The notes under the pieces were generated by a model. That model was not told the origin of the DNA, made no database searches, and saw only the letters and a program-made list of their open reading frames with translations. A program made the translations under genes and the position numbers. From contig JAGOEF010000009.1 in the NCBI GenBank assembly GCA_017997855.1, positions 1-19,057 on the forward strand: a DNA stretch of 19,057 bases, read 5' to 3'. Each line of letters opens with the position of its first letter. Position 1 is the first letter of the stretch. Below, one piece after another: positions 1-7,141 of the stretch. Origin of the DNA: Bacteroidales bacterium (GTDB taxonomy: Bacteria; Bacteroidota; Bacteroidia; Bacteroidales; ML635J-15).

Positions 1-1249
1 GAATAGTGTTGCTGAGACAGGCATAGGGTTTAAAATATTCATCTTCGTATTGCGAAATAGTGCCACCACTGCTGACTATATCGCCAACATGGGCAACCAG
101 ATTTATCTGATTGTGGATGTCTGACCCAAATAATTCCTGAGCCTTTGCTTTTGCAGCATAGGCAATCTGTGTACATTTAGCCACATCGGTACGGCTATCT
201 CCGAAAATGATAAACCGGAAGTGCTGATTTTGAGTCATACCGGCTGCCGGAGTTTTGAAAATATTTACATCAGATTCTTCTGTTCCGCTGATGCATTTGT
301 AGTAATATACAGTTTCAGGACTTAACCCGGTAAGTTTAACTGTATGCCAGCGTTTGCCCGAAATGTTTTCGCTGCCCCCGGTGGTTGAACTGCCTAACGA
401 GGGGGTGGTGCCATATTGCACTATGGTCGACGATGTTTGGGTGCTGTGCCAGCTTACGTACATACTGGTGGGCGTGGGTGTTTGCAGATAGGGTAATATT
501 CCGGTAAGTACAGGTTGTATTGTATGTCCATACCCACCCAGGGTGTTTACCTCCACCTGATCAACAGCATGATTGTATAAAGCAGTAACTGCAATGTCGA
601 AACTGTTGTCTTCGCCATCGTTATCTGCAAAAAAATGGACCAGGTTTTCGTCATTCGAAGGATATAACGAATATGCCCCGTCAACGCTCAGACTGCCACC
701 CGCCAAAACCAGCGACCCGTCGAGATAAACCCTGTAATAATTGCCCAAATCAACCGATACAACCATGCGATACCATTCACCCGGAACCACCTGATAAACC
801 GAATATCCCGGCCCGTCGGTTGAACGCCCTACCTGACACGATGGGTTAACAAACAATTCTCCGTCGTTGCTGTTACTCTCATTTGCCTGATAGAAACAAT
901 ACCATTTGTTGCTTTCGGGAATCCTGAAATCAAATACCATGGTATATTCATTAACTTCTGTTCCTCCGCCATTACCCGCAATACCATGGTTGCAGGTGAG
1001 GTAGCTGCCTACCCCGATGTTGATTGCATTATCACCTGCAACAGGACCCGATATCGCATTTACCGTTCCGTGGGTAATCAGATTACTGCCAGTCGTAGCC
1101 TGCATCAACGACGATTGGTTGTCGTATGTCCACAGACCTACCATACCCGGATGCTCTGACGGTATAATTTGCGGGGCCTGCGAAAATGCGGTTAACGAAG
1201 AAAATACTAATGCCGAGAAGGCAATCAAATGATGTATTAATGATCTCAT
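1..1249 (-). CDS. Secreted LamG-like / purple-acid-phosphatase-like metallophosphoesterase (3' end outside window)
   Basis: The frame reads from ATG at 1247-1249 to the window edge: 416 residues with no stop, so the C-terminus is missing. Residues 1-24 form a signal peptide ending AFSQ before APQ. Residues about 35-230 look like a concanavalin/LamG-type beta-sandwich (GLWTYDNQSS, GEWYRMVVSVD, YRVYLDGSLV), a fold that often binds carbohydrate. Residues about 245-335 look like the fibronectin-III/purple-acid-phosphatase N-terminal domain (MYVSWHSTQTSSTIVQYGT, then LTGLSPETVYYYK). From about 345 a calcineurin-like phosphoesterase begins: FGDSRTD (349-355) and HVGDIV (387-392) are the first two metal-binding motifs; the GNH[E/D] and later His motifs would lie beyond the edge. 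By family this would be an extracytoplasmic phosphatase or phosphodiesterase; the substrate is unknown. It is divergent from the TetR gene at 1366. Whether a sorting domain follows cannot be seen. Confidence 0.85.
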   Translation of the reverse strand, partial: MRSLIHHLIAFSALVFSSLTAFSQAPQIIPSEHPGMVGLWTYDNQSSLMQATTGSNLITHGTVNAISGPVAGDNAINIGVGSYLTCNHGIAGNGGGTEVNEYTMVFDFRIPESNKWYCFYQANESNSNDGELFVNPSCQVGRSTDGPGYSVYQVVPGEWYRMVVSVDLGNYYRVYLDGSLVLAGGSLSVDGAYSLYPSNDENLVHFFADNDGEDNSFDIAVTALYNHAVDQVEVNTLGGYGHTIQPVLTGILPYLQTPTPTSMYVSWHSTQTSSTIVQYGTTPSLGSSTTGGSENISGKRWHTVKLTGLSPETVYYYKCISGTEESDVNIFKTPAAGMTQNQHFRFIIFGDSRTDVAKCTQIAYAAKAKAQELFGSDIHNQINLVAHVGDIVSSGGTISQYEDEYFKPYACLSNTI

Positions 1250-1303
1250 AGATGTGAATTTTACAAGACTACTAATTTAACACTAAATTAACACAGAATA
1301 AAA

Positions 1304-1334
1304 ATTGAAAATATAAAAATATTTTTTAATTTTG
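1304..1334 (+). promoter_or_regulatory. Bacteroidetes-type promoter of the TetR gene
   Basis: TAATTTTG at 1327-1334 matches the Bacteroidetes -7 consensus TAnnTTTG exactly. ATTG at 1303-1306, about 20 bases upstream, can serve as the -33 TTTG element. This would start transcription near 1341 and leave a leader of about 25 bases before ATG at 1366. Fit to consensus is the only evidence. Confidence 0.6.
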
Positions 1335-1347
1335 ACCGACTGTTCAA
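1332..1347. promoter_or_regulatory. Candidate TetR operator (imperfect palindrome)
   Basis: TTGACCGACTGTTCAA has outer arms TTGA/TCAA plus an inner C/G match (TTGAnCnnnnGnTCAA). It overlaps the last bases of the -7 element and the predicted transcription start, where a self-repressing TetR regulator would bind. The dyad is short and partial, so it is only a candidate. Confidence 0.35.
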
Positions 1348-1365
1348 CCAAAGAAAAGACATTGC

Positions 1366-1941
1366 ATGTGCCCGAAAAGTAAGGAGCAATTCGAAGAAAT
1401 CAGGACTGAGAAACGCAGTCTGATAATGCATACCGCATTGGAACTTTTTGCTGAAAAGGGATATCACCAGACCTCCATAAGTCAGATTGCCAAAAGTGCC
1501 GGCATATCGAAAGGCTTGATGTATAATTATTTCGATAGCAAGGAGGCGTTGCTGGGTGAAATTTTTCAGGAAGGTTTTAATCAGGCATACGAAAATTTCG
1601 ACCAGAATCAGGATGGTATTTTGCAGAAGGAAGAATTTGTCTCATTCATTTTTCGGTTAAAAAAGCTGATTGACGAAAACAGGAGTTTCTGGCAATTGTT
1701 GGCCGGACTATTAACTCAGCCAGGCACATTAAGTTCGCTACAAAGCGTGCATATCGAAGGGTACTCCGAAATCAATAAATTGTTGTATGAGTATTTTGCT
1801 GAGCTGGGCTGTGACGACCCAAAATTCGAAATGTTATATTGTACATCGTTGTTACAGGGAGCTTTTCTTCAATATATTTTATCTCCCGATACTTACCCAA
1901 TCGATGATATTATCGCAAGAATTGTGAAAACATATACATAG
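1366..1941 (+). CDS. TetR/AcrR-family transcriptional regulator with EF-hand-like loop
   Basis: A 191-residue protein, normal for TetR regulators. The N-terminal helix-turn-helix domain spans about residues 18-65: ALELFAEKGYHQTSISQIAK (24-43), then AGISKGLMYNYFDSKEALL, the typical recognition helix and YxYFxSKE signature. The C-terminal part (about 70-191) is the variable ligand-binding/dimerisation domain. Residues 79-90, DQNQDGILQKEE, fit the EF-hand calcium loop pattern D-x-N-x-D-G-x-L-x-x-x-E, which is unexpected here. The start is set by ATG 1366, about 25 bases after the predicted transcription start. It is divergent from the phosphoesterase gene, so its targets may include itself and that gene. 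The effector is unknown. Confidence 0.92.
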   Translation: MCPKSKEQFEEIRTEKRSLIMHTALELFAEKGYHQTSISQIAKSAGISKGLMYNYFDSKEALLGEIFQEGFNQAYENFDQNQDGILQKEEFVSFIFRLKKLIDENRSFWQLLAGLLTQPGTLSSLQSVHIEGYSEINKLLYEYFAELGCDDPKFEMLYCTSLLQGAFLQYILSPDTYPIDDIIARIVKTYT

Positions 1942-2034
1942 AATAAAATCTGTTTTTGATTGGAAAATCACAATTTTACCTCTATTGCTTCAGGCTAAAT
2001 CAGTTAATATACAAAGTGTTACATCATGTTATGA

Positions 2035-2373
2035 TTAACTCCGGATGTAATGCGGCATCTCTGCCGGTATGGGTAGCGAAACCTCAACCAGACCGGCTAC
2101 TTGACCGTCTTTAAACCATGCACATTGATAAATCAGCTTTTTCTGGCCGTTCTTTTCTATCGTATAGGCATTGGTGCCACCTGTTTGCAACAATTCCCTG
2201 ATTTTTTCGGATGAGGCCGGGCCATGACAGTCGAATAAGGATTTGCCTATCAACGAAACATTGCTGTCTTTCTCGAATGTTACTTTCGATTTTTCGTTCA
2301 TATAAACGATAATTCCATCGGTATTACATGCTGTAACAGCAAACGGTAAAGCAAAAAATATTTCTTCGGTCAT
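2035..2373 (-). CDS. Stand-alone PAS-domain protein
   Basis: A 112-residue soluble protein that is almost entirely one PAS domain. Residues 9-33 (LPFAVTACNTDGIIVYMNEK) give the first strands, LIGKSLFDCH (41-50) is the usual 'G+sL/fd' element, and the strands around 77-100 (KKLIYQCAWFKDGQ, GLVEVSL) complete the sheet. There is no kinase, cyclase, HTH or membrane segment, so it would act as a small sensor or partner protein. PAS domains bind small molecules, flavin or haem or mediate dimerisation; Cys49-His50 could contact a cofactor, but that is speculation. It starts 6 bases after the rfbB stop and is last in the minus-strand run, so it is probably translated from the same message. No own promoter is seen. 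Confidence 0.8.
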   Translation of the reverse strand: MTEEIFFALPFAVTACNTDGIIVYMNEKSKVTFEKDSNVSLIGKSLFDCHGPASSEKIRELLQTGGTNAYTIEKNGQKKLIYQCAWFKDGQVAGLVEVSLPIPAEMPHYIRS

Positions 2374-2379
2374 GAATTT

Positions 2380-3435
2380 TTATCGTTTTACATATTGCTG
2401 TACGTAATACTGCATATAATCACCCGAAACAATGTTGCTAAGCCATTCTTCGTTTGCCAGATACCAATCCACCGTGCGTTCCAGTCCTTCTTCGAATTGC
2501 AACGATGGTTTCCATCCGAGTTCCTGTTGTAATTTTGTGGAATCGATGGCATAACGCAGGTCGTGTCCGGCACGGTCTTTCACAAAGGTAATCAGCGATT
2601 CGCCGGTACCCGGGGCACGACCCAGTTTATTGTCCATAATGCTGCAGAGAAGTCGTATTAAATCAATGTTTTTCCACTCGTTGTTACCACCGATATTATA
2701 GGTTTCTCCGTTTGTCCCATGATGGAAAATGGTATCAATAGCACGGGCATGGTCGAGCACATAGAGCCAGTCGCGTACATTTTCGCCTTTGCCATACACC
2801 GGAATGGGTTTCATGTTTTTTATGTTATTGATGGCCAGTGGAATCAGTTTTTCGGGGAAATGATTGGGTCCGTAATTGTTCGAGCAATTCGACACAACCA
2901 CCGGAAGCCCGAAGGTATGGTGATAAGCCCTTACCAAATGGTCGCTGCTGGCTTTCGATGCCGAATAGGGCGAGCGCGGATCGTAGGCGGTTTCTTCGGT
3001 GAAAAAGCCTTCATCGCCCAGCGAACCATATACCTCGTCGGTAGAAATGTGATAAAAACGACGGCCTTCAGAATTTTCCTGCCAGATATGTCGGGCAGCA
3101 TTCAGCAGGTTTACAGTTCCTACAATATTGGTAAAAATAAATTCGGTGGGGTTCGAAATGCTTCGGTCAACATGACTTTCGGCGGCCAGATGTATTACAC
3201 CATCGGGGCGATATTGCTCAAAAATATTCATGATGGCATCGCCGTCAACAATATCGGCGCGCTCAAAACGATAATTCGGTTTTGCTTCAATATCTTTCAG
3301 GTTGGCAAGGTTTCCGGCATAGGTAAGCTTATCGAGATTAACAATCAGATAGTCGGGATATTGATTTACAAACAGGCGCACTACATGCGAGCCAATAAAA
3401 CCCGCCCCACCGGTAATAATAATGGTTTTCTTCAT
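2380..3435 (-). CDS. rfbB: dTDP-glucose 4,6-dehydratase
   Basis: A 351-residue protein, the usual RfbB/RmlB length. This short-chain dehydrogenase converts dTDP-glucose to dTDP-4-keto-6-deoxyglucose, the branch point for dTDP-rhamnose and other deoxysugars of surface polysaccharides. Visible motifs: NAD-binding GGAGFIGS (9-16), HLAAESHVDRS (82-92), STDEVYG (131-137) carrying the Thr-Asp-Glu active-site triad, YSASK (157-161) with catalytic Tyr157/Lys161, and NNYGPNHFPEKLIP. The frame is open a further 44 codons upstream into upp, but that extension is low-complexity Arg-rich and out of frame with upp; the ATG at 3433-3435 begins exactly at MKKTIIITGG as in the family. No rfbA, rfbC or rfbD is adjacent, which is unusual because these normally cluster. 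Confidence 0.96.
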   Translation of the reverse strand: MKKTIIITGGAGFIGSHVVRLFVNQYPDYLIVNLDKLTYAGNLANLKDIEAKPNYRFERADIVDGDAIMNIFEQYRPDGVIHLAAESHVDRSISNPTEFIFTNIVGTVNLLNAARHIWQENSEGRRFYHISTDEVYGSLGDEGFFTEETAYDPRSPYSASKASSDHLVRAYHHTFGLPVVVSNCSNNYGPNHFPEKLIPLAINNIKNMKPIPVYGKGENVRDWLYVLDHARAIDTIFHHGTNGETYNIGGNNEWKNIDLIRLLCSIMDNKLGRAPGTGESLITFVKDRAGHDLRYAIDSTKLQQELGWKPSLQFEEGLERTVDWYLANEEWLSNIVSGDYMQYYVQQYVKR

Positions 3436-3470
3436 TTTACTAAAATTTTGCACAAAATTATGATTATTTT

Positions 3471-4124
3471 TTACTCTTTCGACCCGAATGCCAGATCGCC
3501 GGCATCGCCCAGCCCGGGTACAATATACGATTTCACTGTAAGTTCGTCGTCGATGGCTGCCACCCAAATGGTTACTTCGTTGTCGGGAAGGTATTTCTGC
3601 AGGTGCTCAATGCCTTCTTTGCTGGCAATGAGTGCTGCAATATGAGTGTGTTTGGGTTTGCCATGTTTCAGCATACCCTTGTAGGTGAGCTCCATGCTTT
3701 GTCCCGTAGCCAGCATCGGATCGCAGATTATCAGAAAACGTTTTTCGATTCCGGGCGAAGTGATGTAATCGATTTGTATATCGAAAGTTTCGTTTTTTTC
3801 GTATTTGCGGTATCCGGCAATAAAGGCCGAATCGGCGTGGTCGAAAAACGACAGGAAACCCTCGTGCATAGGTAATCCCGCACGTAAAACCGAAGCAATT
3901 ACCGGTTGTTCCTTCATGGTTGGTACAATGGCTACTCCAAGCGGAGTTTGAATTTCTTCATCATTAAAAGGCAATGCCTTGCTGATTTCGTAAGCAAAAA
4001 TGTTTGCAGTTCGTGCCAGATTTTTACGAAAACGCATACGATCCAACTGTATGGCCTCATCGCGAATTTCTGCCAGAAATTGGTCGAGCAGTGTCCCCTT
4101 TCCCCCCAGGTTTACTATTTTCAT
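3471..4124 (-). CDS. upp: Uracil phosphoribosyltransferase
   Basis: A 217-residue cytosolic enzyme that makes UMP from uracil and PRPP in pyrimidine salvage. The type I phosphoribosyltransferase PRPP loop is present at 133-144 (ICDPMLATGQSM), and the uracil-binding C-terminal segment YIVPGLGDAGDLAFG is at 200-214. The SVLRAGLPMHEGF element (78-90) is also typical. The length is a little above the usual 208-210. It lies 30 bases downstream of the GNAT-like gene and 35 bases upstream of rfbB on the same strand, so it probably sits inside one transcript. No promoter element is visible in the upstream gap. Confidence 0.95.
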   Translation of the reverse strand: MKIVNLGGKGTLLDQFLAEIRDEAIQLDRMRFRKNLARTANIFAYEISKALPFNDEEIQTPLGVAIVPTMKEQPVIASVLRAGLPMHEGFLSFFDHADSAFIAGYRKYEKNETFDIQIDYITSPGIEKRFLIICDPMLATGQSMELTYKGMLKHGKPKHTHIAALIASKEGIEHLQKYLPDNEVTIWVAAIDDELTVKSYIVPGLGDAGDLAFGSKE

Positions 4125-4154
4125 AGTGTGTGTTTTTATGATGAAGTAATAATA

Positions 4155-5075
4155 CTACTTTTTTTTGTTTTTCAAAAATCCTACTACCGCAGGTAAGCGA
4201 TTAATTCTGATTTTCGCATAATTTGCCGGCAGTCCACCGAACCCTCTGAAAAAGCGGGCAATACTTTCGGTTTCGGACCCTTCAAAATCAAGTTGTTTTC
4301 CGGTGCCGGAATACATCTCGATTATACTGCTGAACATCAGGAACATGGCACGGTTTTGTTTTCCTTCGTGGTTCGAAATACCGAATAGGTAGTTCAGCTG
4401 ATTGTTGTATTCCGAAAAGAGTGCCATGGCAACCGGAACTCCCTGTTGATTATTTATGGCAAACAAGCGTGCTACTTTCCTGTTAATGAGTATCTCTATA
4501 GCCATAAGCATTTCGTGAGCATACGATTTATCAATGGCTTTTATCCATTCTTCGGGGCTTTCGGCAACTATTGTCTGCAGGTCATCAAATTGCATGTGTT
4601 CTGCAAAAATGTAACCTGCTTTTTGTGCTTTGCTGATATTACGCCGGTGGTTGATGGTAAAACTTTTCGAAATGGTTTCAAAACTTTCATCCAAGGCTAA
4701 ATAGTGTGTTACTCCGGTACCATATATGGGTCCGGTTGCCGGGTTTGTCGTATTTAACGGTATTTCGGCAAAACGAAAATGTAAACTCAAAAAATCAATA
4801 AACTGTTGTACCGTTTCAACATGGTCAGCTTGTTTGCCAAATACGCCCAATTGTTGGGTAAGCACAGGTCTGAAGGCGTAGCGAATCCCCATTTTTTTCC
4901 GGTGGGGAACCGGCATTACCGTACGGTAGTTATCGGCAACGATACCATCCCAATTGGGTGCCGTTACATCGAGAAAAGCAGTGGTTCCATAAATCATGGG
5001 AATCGGTGATTCTGCAACGCAGGCATCCCAGGCTTGCCGGTCGATGGTGTTATGGGTGAGGTATTGCAGATTCAT
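4155..5075 (-). CDS. GNAT/FemAB-like acyltransferase (function unknown)
   Basis: A 306-residue soluble protein that looks like a double-GNAT-fold acyltransferase of the FemAB/Acetyltransf_6 type. Supporting segments are INHRRNISKAQKAGY (141-155), the 'RN(I/V)xKA' element seen in FemAB-like proteins; a strand-rich C-terminal half (GVPVAMALFSEYNNQLNYLF, 212-231); and LDFEGSETESIARFFRGFGG (262-281), near the position of the conserved 'DFEGS' of this group in Bacteroidota. FemAB relatives transfer amino acids or acyl groups to wall precursors or sugars; the donor and acceptor here are unknown. Its ATG immediately follows the stop of the deacetylase-like gene, which implies tight translational coupling. 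The Lys-rich tail (KNKKK) is probably the natural end. Confidence 0.7.
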   Translation of the reverse strand: MNLQYLTHNTIDRQAWDACVAESPIPMIYGTTAFLDVTAPNWDGIVADNYRTVMPVPHRKKMGIRYAFRPVLTQQLGVFGKQADHVETVQQFIDFLSLHFRFAEIPLNTTNPATGPIYGTGVTHYLALDESFETISKSFTINHRRNISKAQKAGYIFAEHMQFDDLQTIVAESPEEWIKAIDKSYAHEMLMAIEILINRKVARLFAINNQQGVPVAMALFSEYNNQLNYLFGISNHEGKQNRAMFLMFSSIIEMYSGTGKQLDFEGSETESIARFFRGFGGLPANYAKIRINRLPAVVGFLKNKKK

Positions 5076-6362
5076 CTATCGGGCCTTTTCGAGTAAGTGT
5101 TCGTAAACACGATTACAGTCGCTGTCTTCGGCAAAGCTTTCGTTATGCCATAGGCTTACGAACACGCCTCCGCAATTTTTTACGGTGTCAACCATCCTGT
5201 CGACCAGTGCTATCGATTCGTTGCGGCTGAGCTTTAAATATTTTTTCATGCTTACATCCATAATTCCAAGGGGAACCACACTCAGGTTGGTTTCGGTTTC
5301 GTTGGCCAGATCATAGAAGAAAAACGGGGAACACAATCCCGCCCTGAAACCGGGTGCCCCGGCATAGGCCATGCTGAAATCGAACTCAACCCCCATCCGA
5401 ATTAATTCGCGGTATGTGTGTGGAATCTGTATCTTCAGATAGTGCATCCGGGCTTCGTAAACAGGTTGTTGCAACAGTTTGCGAAGTATGTTGGTTTCGT
5501 TTTCCCAGGCCGCATCTTCAAAATGTCCCTGAAACGAAGGGTGAATTCCGATGCGGTGCTGTTTTTTTAATTCCTGTAAGCGTGTAAAAAATATTTTTTT
5601 CGAAGGAGAAATGTTTTTATCGTATTTACCCGGTTTTTTGGCGCACAACACAAAGAACAAGGGATACAAACCATGGGTTCGGTGCAGGGCAATGATATTG
5701 TCGAAAATATCCCAGGGGTCTTTTTCTATTCCTGTCAATACCTTAATTCGTTGTGTACACAATGTGAACTCCCGGTGAAATAAATCGCGGAAAAAACCAC
5801 CAAAGTTGCGCAAAAAACCCTTGTACTGGTATTTAAACATACTGTCGATATCGACGGTAGGGACAAAGCGGTATTCGGGTTGTGGAATATTTAGTTCACC
5901 GAATTGTTGCTGCATTTCTTTTTTCAACTCGGCAGCCCAAAGGTTTATCACTGGTTTTTCAATATATTGGTTACGGAAGGCATGGCTCATATGTGCAGGG
6001 TAGCGTCCGAAATTGTCGGTAATTTCGCAGGTATATTCCTCATAGCGCGTTGCCAGCCAAAACGATGCGGCAAAAATATCGAAAGGTATTTGTTGTGATG
6101 CATCGGTATCAAAAAAAACGGGTAACCCGCGCCAAAGGCTTACTTCCGGGTCAATAGCCTGAATGTTGTTTTCGGTGAGTAAACTGTGCTGTGCGATGCA
6201 CAGAGCACCATCAACCCGATGATGTGAATAATTGATACAATATCCGGTAACTTCAACGGGAGAATTGGTAAGATGGTATTCCACATGCAGTACCTGTTTC
6301 AGAACCAGCGAAACAGCATAGGCTACACGGGGATTGATTGTATCTGCCAGAACCGTAATCAT
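5076..6362 (-). CDS. Polysaccharide-deacetylase-like (NodB-fold) protein
   Basis: 428 residues when started at ATG 6360-6362. The frame extends 9 codons further upstream (ATG 6387-6389), but MITVLADTINPRVAY matches the usual N-terminus of this group better. No signal peptide is apparent. The N-terminal ~160 residues resemble the DUF7033-type domain preceding Bacteroidota deacetylases. NodB-like motifs follow: TVDID (169-173, metal-binding Asp pair), IGIHPS (271-276, replacing HxxxHS), the FDFSMAYAG / GFRAGLCSPF region (327-347), and SLWHNESF (403-410) with the catalytic-type His. Expected chemistry is N- or O-deacetylation of a surface or wall glycan; the substrate is not known. The second motif has one His followed by Pro-Ser, so metal coordination may differ from classical enzymes. 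It follows radC closely and abuts the GNAT-like gene. Confidence 0.82.
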   Translation of the reverse strand: MITVLADTINPRVAYAVSLVLKQVLHVEYHLTNSPVEVTGYCINYSHHRVDGALCIAQHSLLTENNIQAIDPEVSLWRGLPVFFDTDASQQIPFDIFAASFWLATRYEEYTCEITDNFGRYPAHMSHAFRNQYIEKPVINLWAAELKKEMQQQFGELNIPQPEYRFVPTVDIDSMFKYQYKGFLRNFGGFFRDLFHREFTLCTQRIKVLTGIEKDPWDIFDNIIALHRTHGLYPLFFVLCAKKPGKYDKNISPSKKIFFTRLQELKKQHRIGIHPSFQGHFEDAAWENETNILRKLLQQPVYEARMHYLKIQIPHTYRELIRMGVEFDFSMAYAGAPGFRAGLCSPFFFYDLANETETNLSVVPLGIMDVSMKKYLKLSRNESIALVDRMVDTVKNCGGVFVSLWHNESFAEDSDCNRVYEHLLEKAR

Positions 6363-6394
6363 CAGGCAAATATACTTATTTAAAAACAAAAAGT

Positions 6395-7084
6395 TTATAA
6401 CTGACCTTCATCGGCAAAACTGTAGTAACTATGGTTGGCTACCACAATATGATCGAGTAGTTGTATGTCGAACAGTTTTGCAGCTTCGGCCAGTTTGCGG
6501 GTAATGTTGCGGTCGGCATCGCTGGGCTGGCGATTGCCGCTGGGATGATTATGCGAAATGATAATGCCGTGAGCCAATTGTTCAAGAGCCCGTTTCATGA
6601 TAATTTTTACATCCATCACAGTGCCTGCTGTACCACCCTGACTAAGGCGGAAAGTATCGGTAACATGGTTGGCACGGTTGAGCAGGGCTACCCAGAATTC
6701 TTCATGCGACAGATCGGCCACCAAAGGTTCAAAAAGTTGATAAGCATCGGCGCTGCTCCTTATCGAAGGCTTTTCGATAATTTCCGACATTTTCCGGCGA
6801 CGACCCAGTTCCAGTGCAGCCGCAATTTCGACGGCCTTGGCCATACCAATACCTTTTATTTTTCGGAACTCAGAGATGCTTTTCTTTCCGAGAAGATTCA
6901 GGTTGTTGCTGCTCGATTCCAGTATTTCGCGGGCCAGCTCAACTGCTGACTTATCGCGGCTTCCTGTACGCAACAGAATGGCTATAAGTTCTGCATCACT
7001 AAGTGCTGCGGTTCCCTTCTGTATCATTTTTTCGCGGGGTCTGTCGTCACTTGCCCAGTTTTTTATGGAGGTTTTCGTTATCAT
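6395..7084 (-). CDS. radC: RadC family JAB-domain protein
   Basis: A 229-residue protein, full length for RadC. The N-terminal UPF0758 region contains PREKM and LSDAELIAILLRTG (28-41), then a helix-hairpin-helix, KIKGIGMAKAVEI (75-87). The C-terminal MPN/JAB domain carries the intact metal motif SHNHPSGNRQPSDAD (177-191), with H178, H180, S188 and D191 in the JAMM arrangement. Despite the name, a DNA-repair role was not upheld in Escherichia coli; the family's biochemical function is unsettled, and a metallo-hydrolase or nuclease activity is inferred. It lies 57 bases after fabI and 32 bases before the chosen start of the deacetylase-like gene. Confidence 0.93.
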   Translation of the reverse strand: MITKTSIKNWASDDRPREKMIQKGTAALSDAELIAILLRTGSRDKSAVELAREILESSSNNLNLLGKKSISEFRKIKGIGMAKAVEIAAALELGRRRKMSEIIEKPSIRSSADAYQLFEPLVADLSHEEFWVALLNRANHVTDTFRLSQGGTAGTVMDVKIIMKRALEQLAHGIIISHNHPSGNRQPSDADRNITRKLAEAAKLFDIQLLDHIVVANHSYYSFADEGQL

Positions 7085-7104
7085 TTCACCTTGATTTTTC
7101 AGGC

Positions 7105-7112
7105 GAAATATA
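7105..7112 (-). promoter_or_regulatory. Possible -7 element upstream of radC
   Basis: On the minus strand this reads TATATTTC, one mismatch from TAnnTTTG, in the 57-base gap between fabI and radC. Transcription would start near 7098, leaving a leader of about 14 bases. No good -33 element is visible, so radC may simply be read through from fabI. Confidence 0.28.
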
Positions 7113-7141
7113 CTAAAAAACAGATAGAAATTATGGTTAAA

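Noticed and set aside
1957..1970. Hairpin TGATT-GGAA-AATCA between the TetR and PAS genes as a terminator
   Set aside because: The stem is only five bp, mostly A-T, and is not followed by a proper T-run on either strand.
3436..3567. 44-codon N-terminal extension of rfbB into upp
   Set aside because: The segment is out of frame with upp, Arg-rich and non-family-like; the ATG at 3435 starts exactly at the Rossmann motif.
2719..3645. 308-codon open frame on the plus strand opposite rfbB and upp
   Set aside because: It lies antisense to two clearly identified enzymes, has no family resemblance, and is a reading-frame shadow of their codon use.
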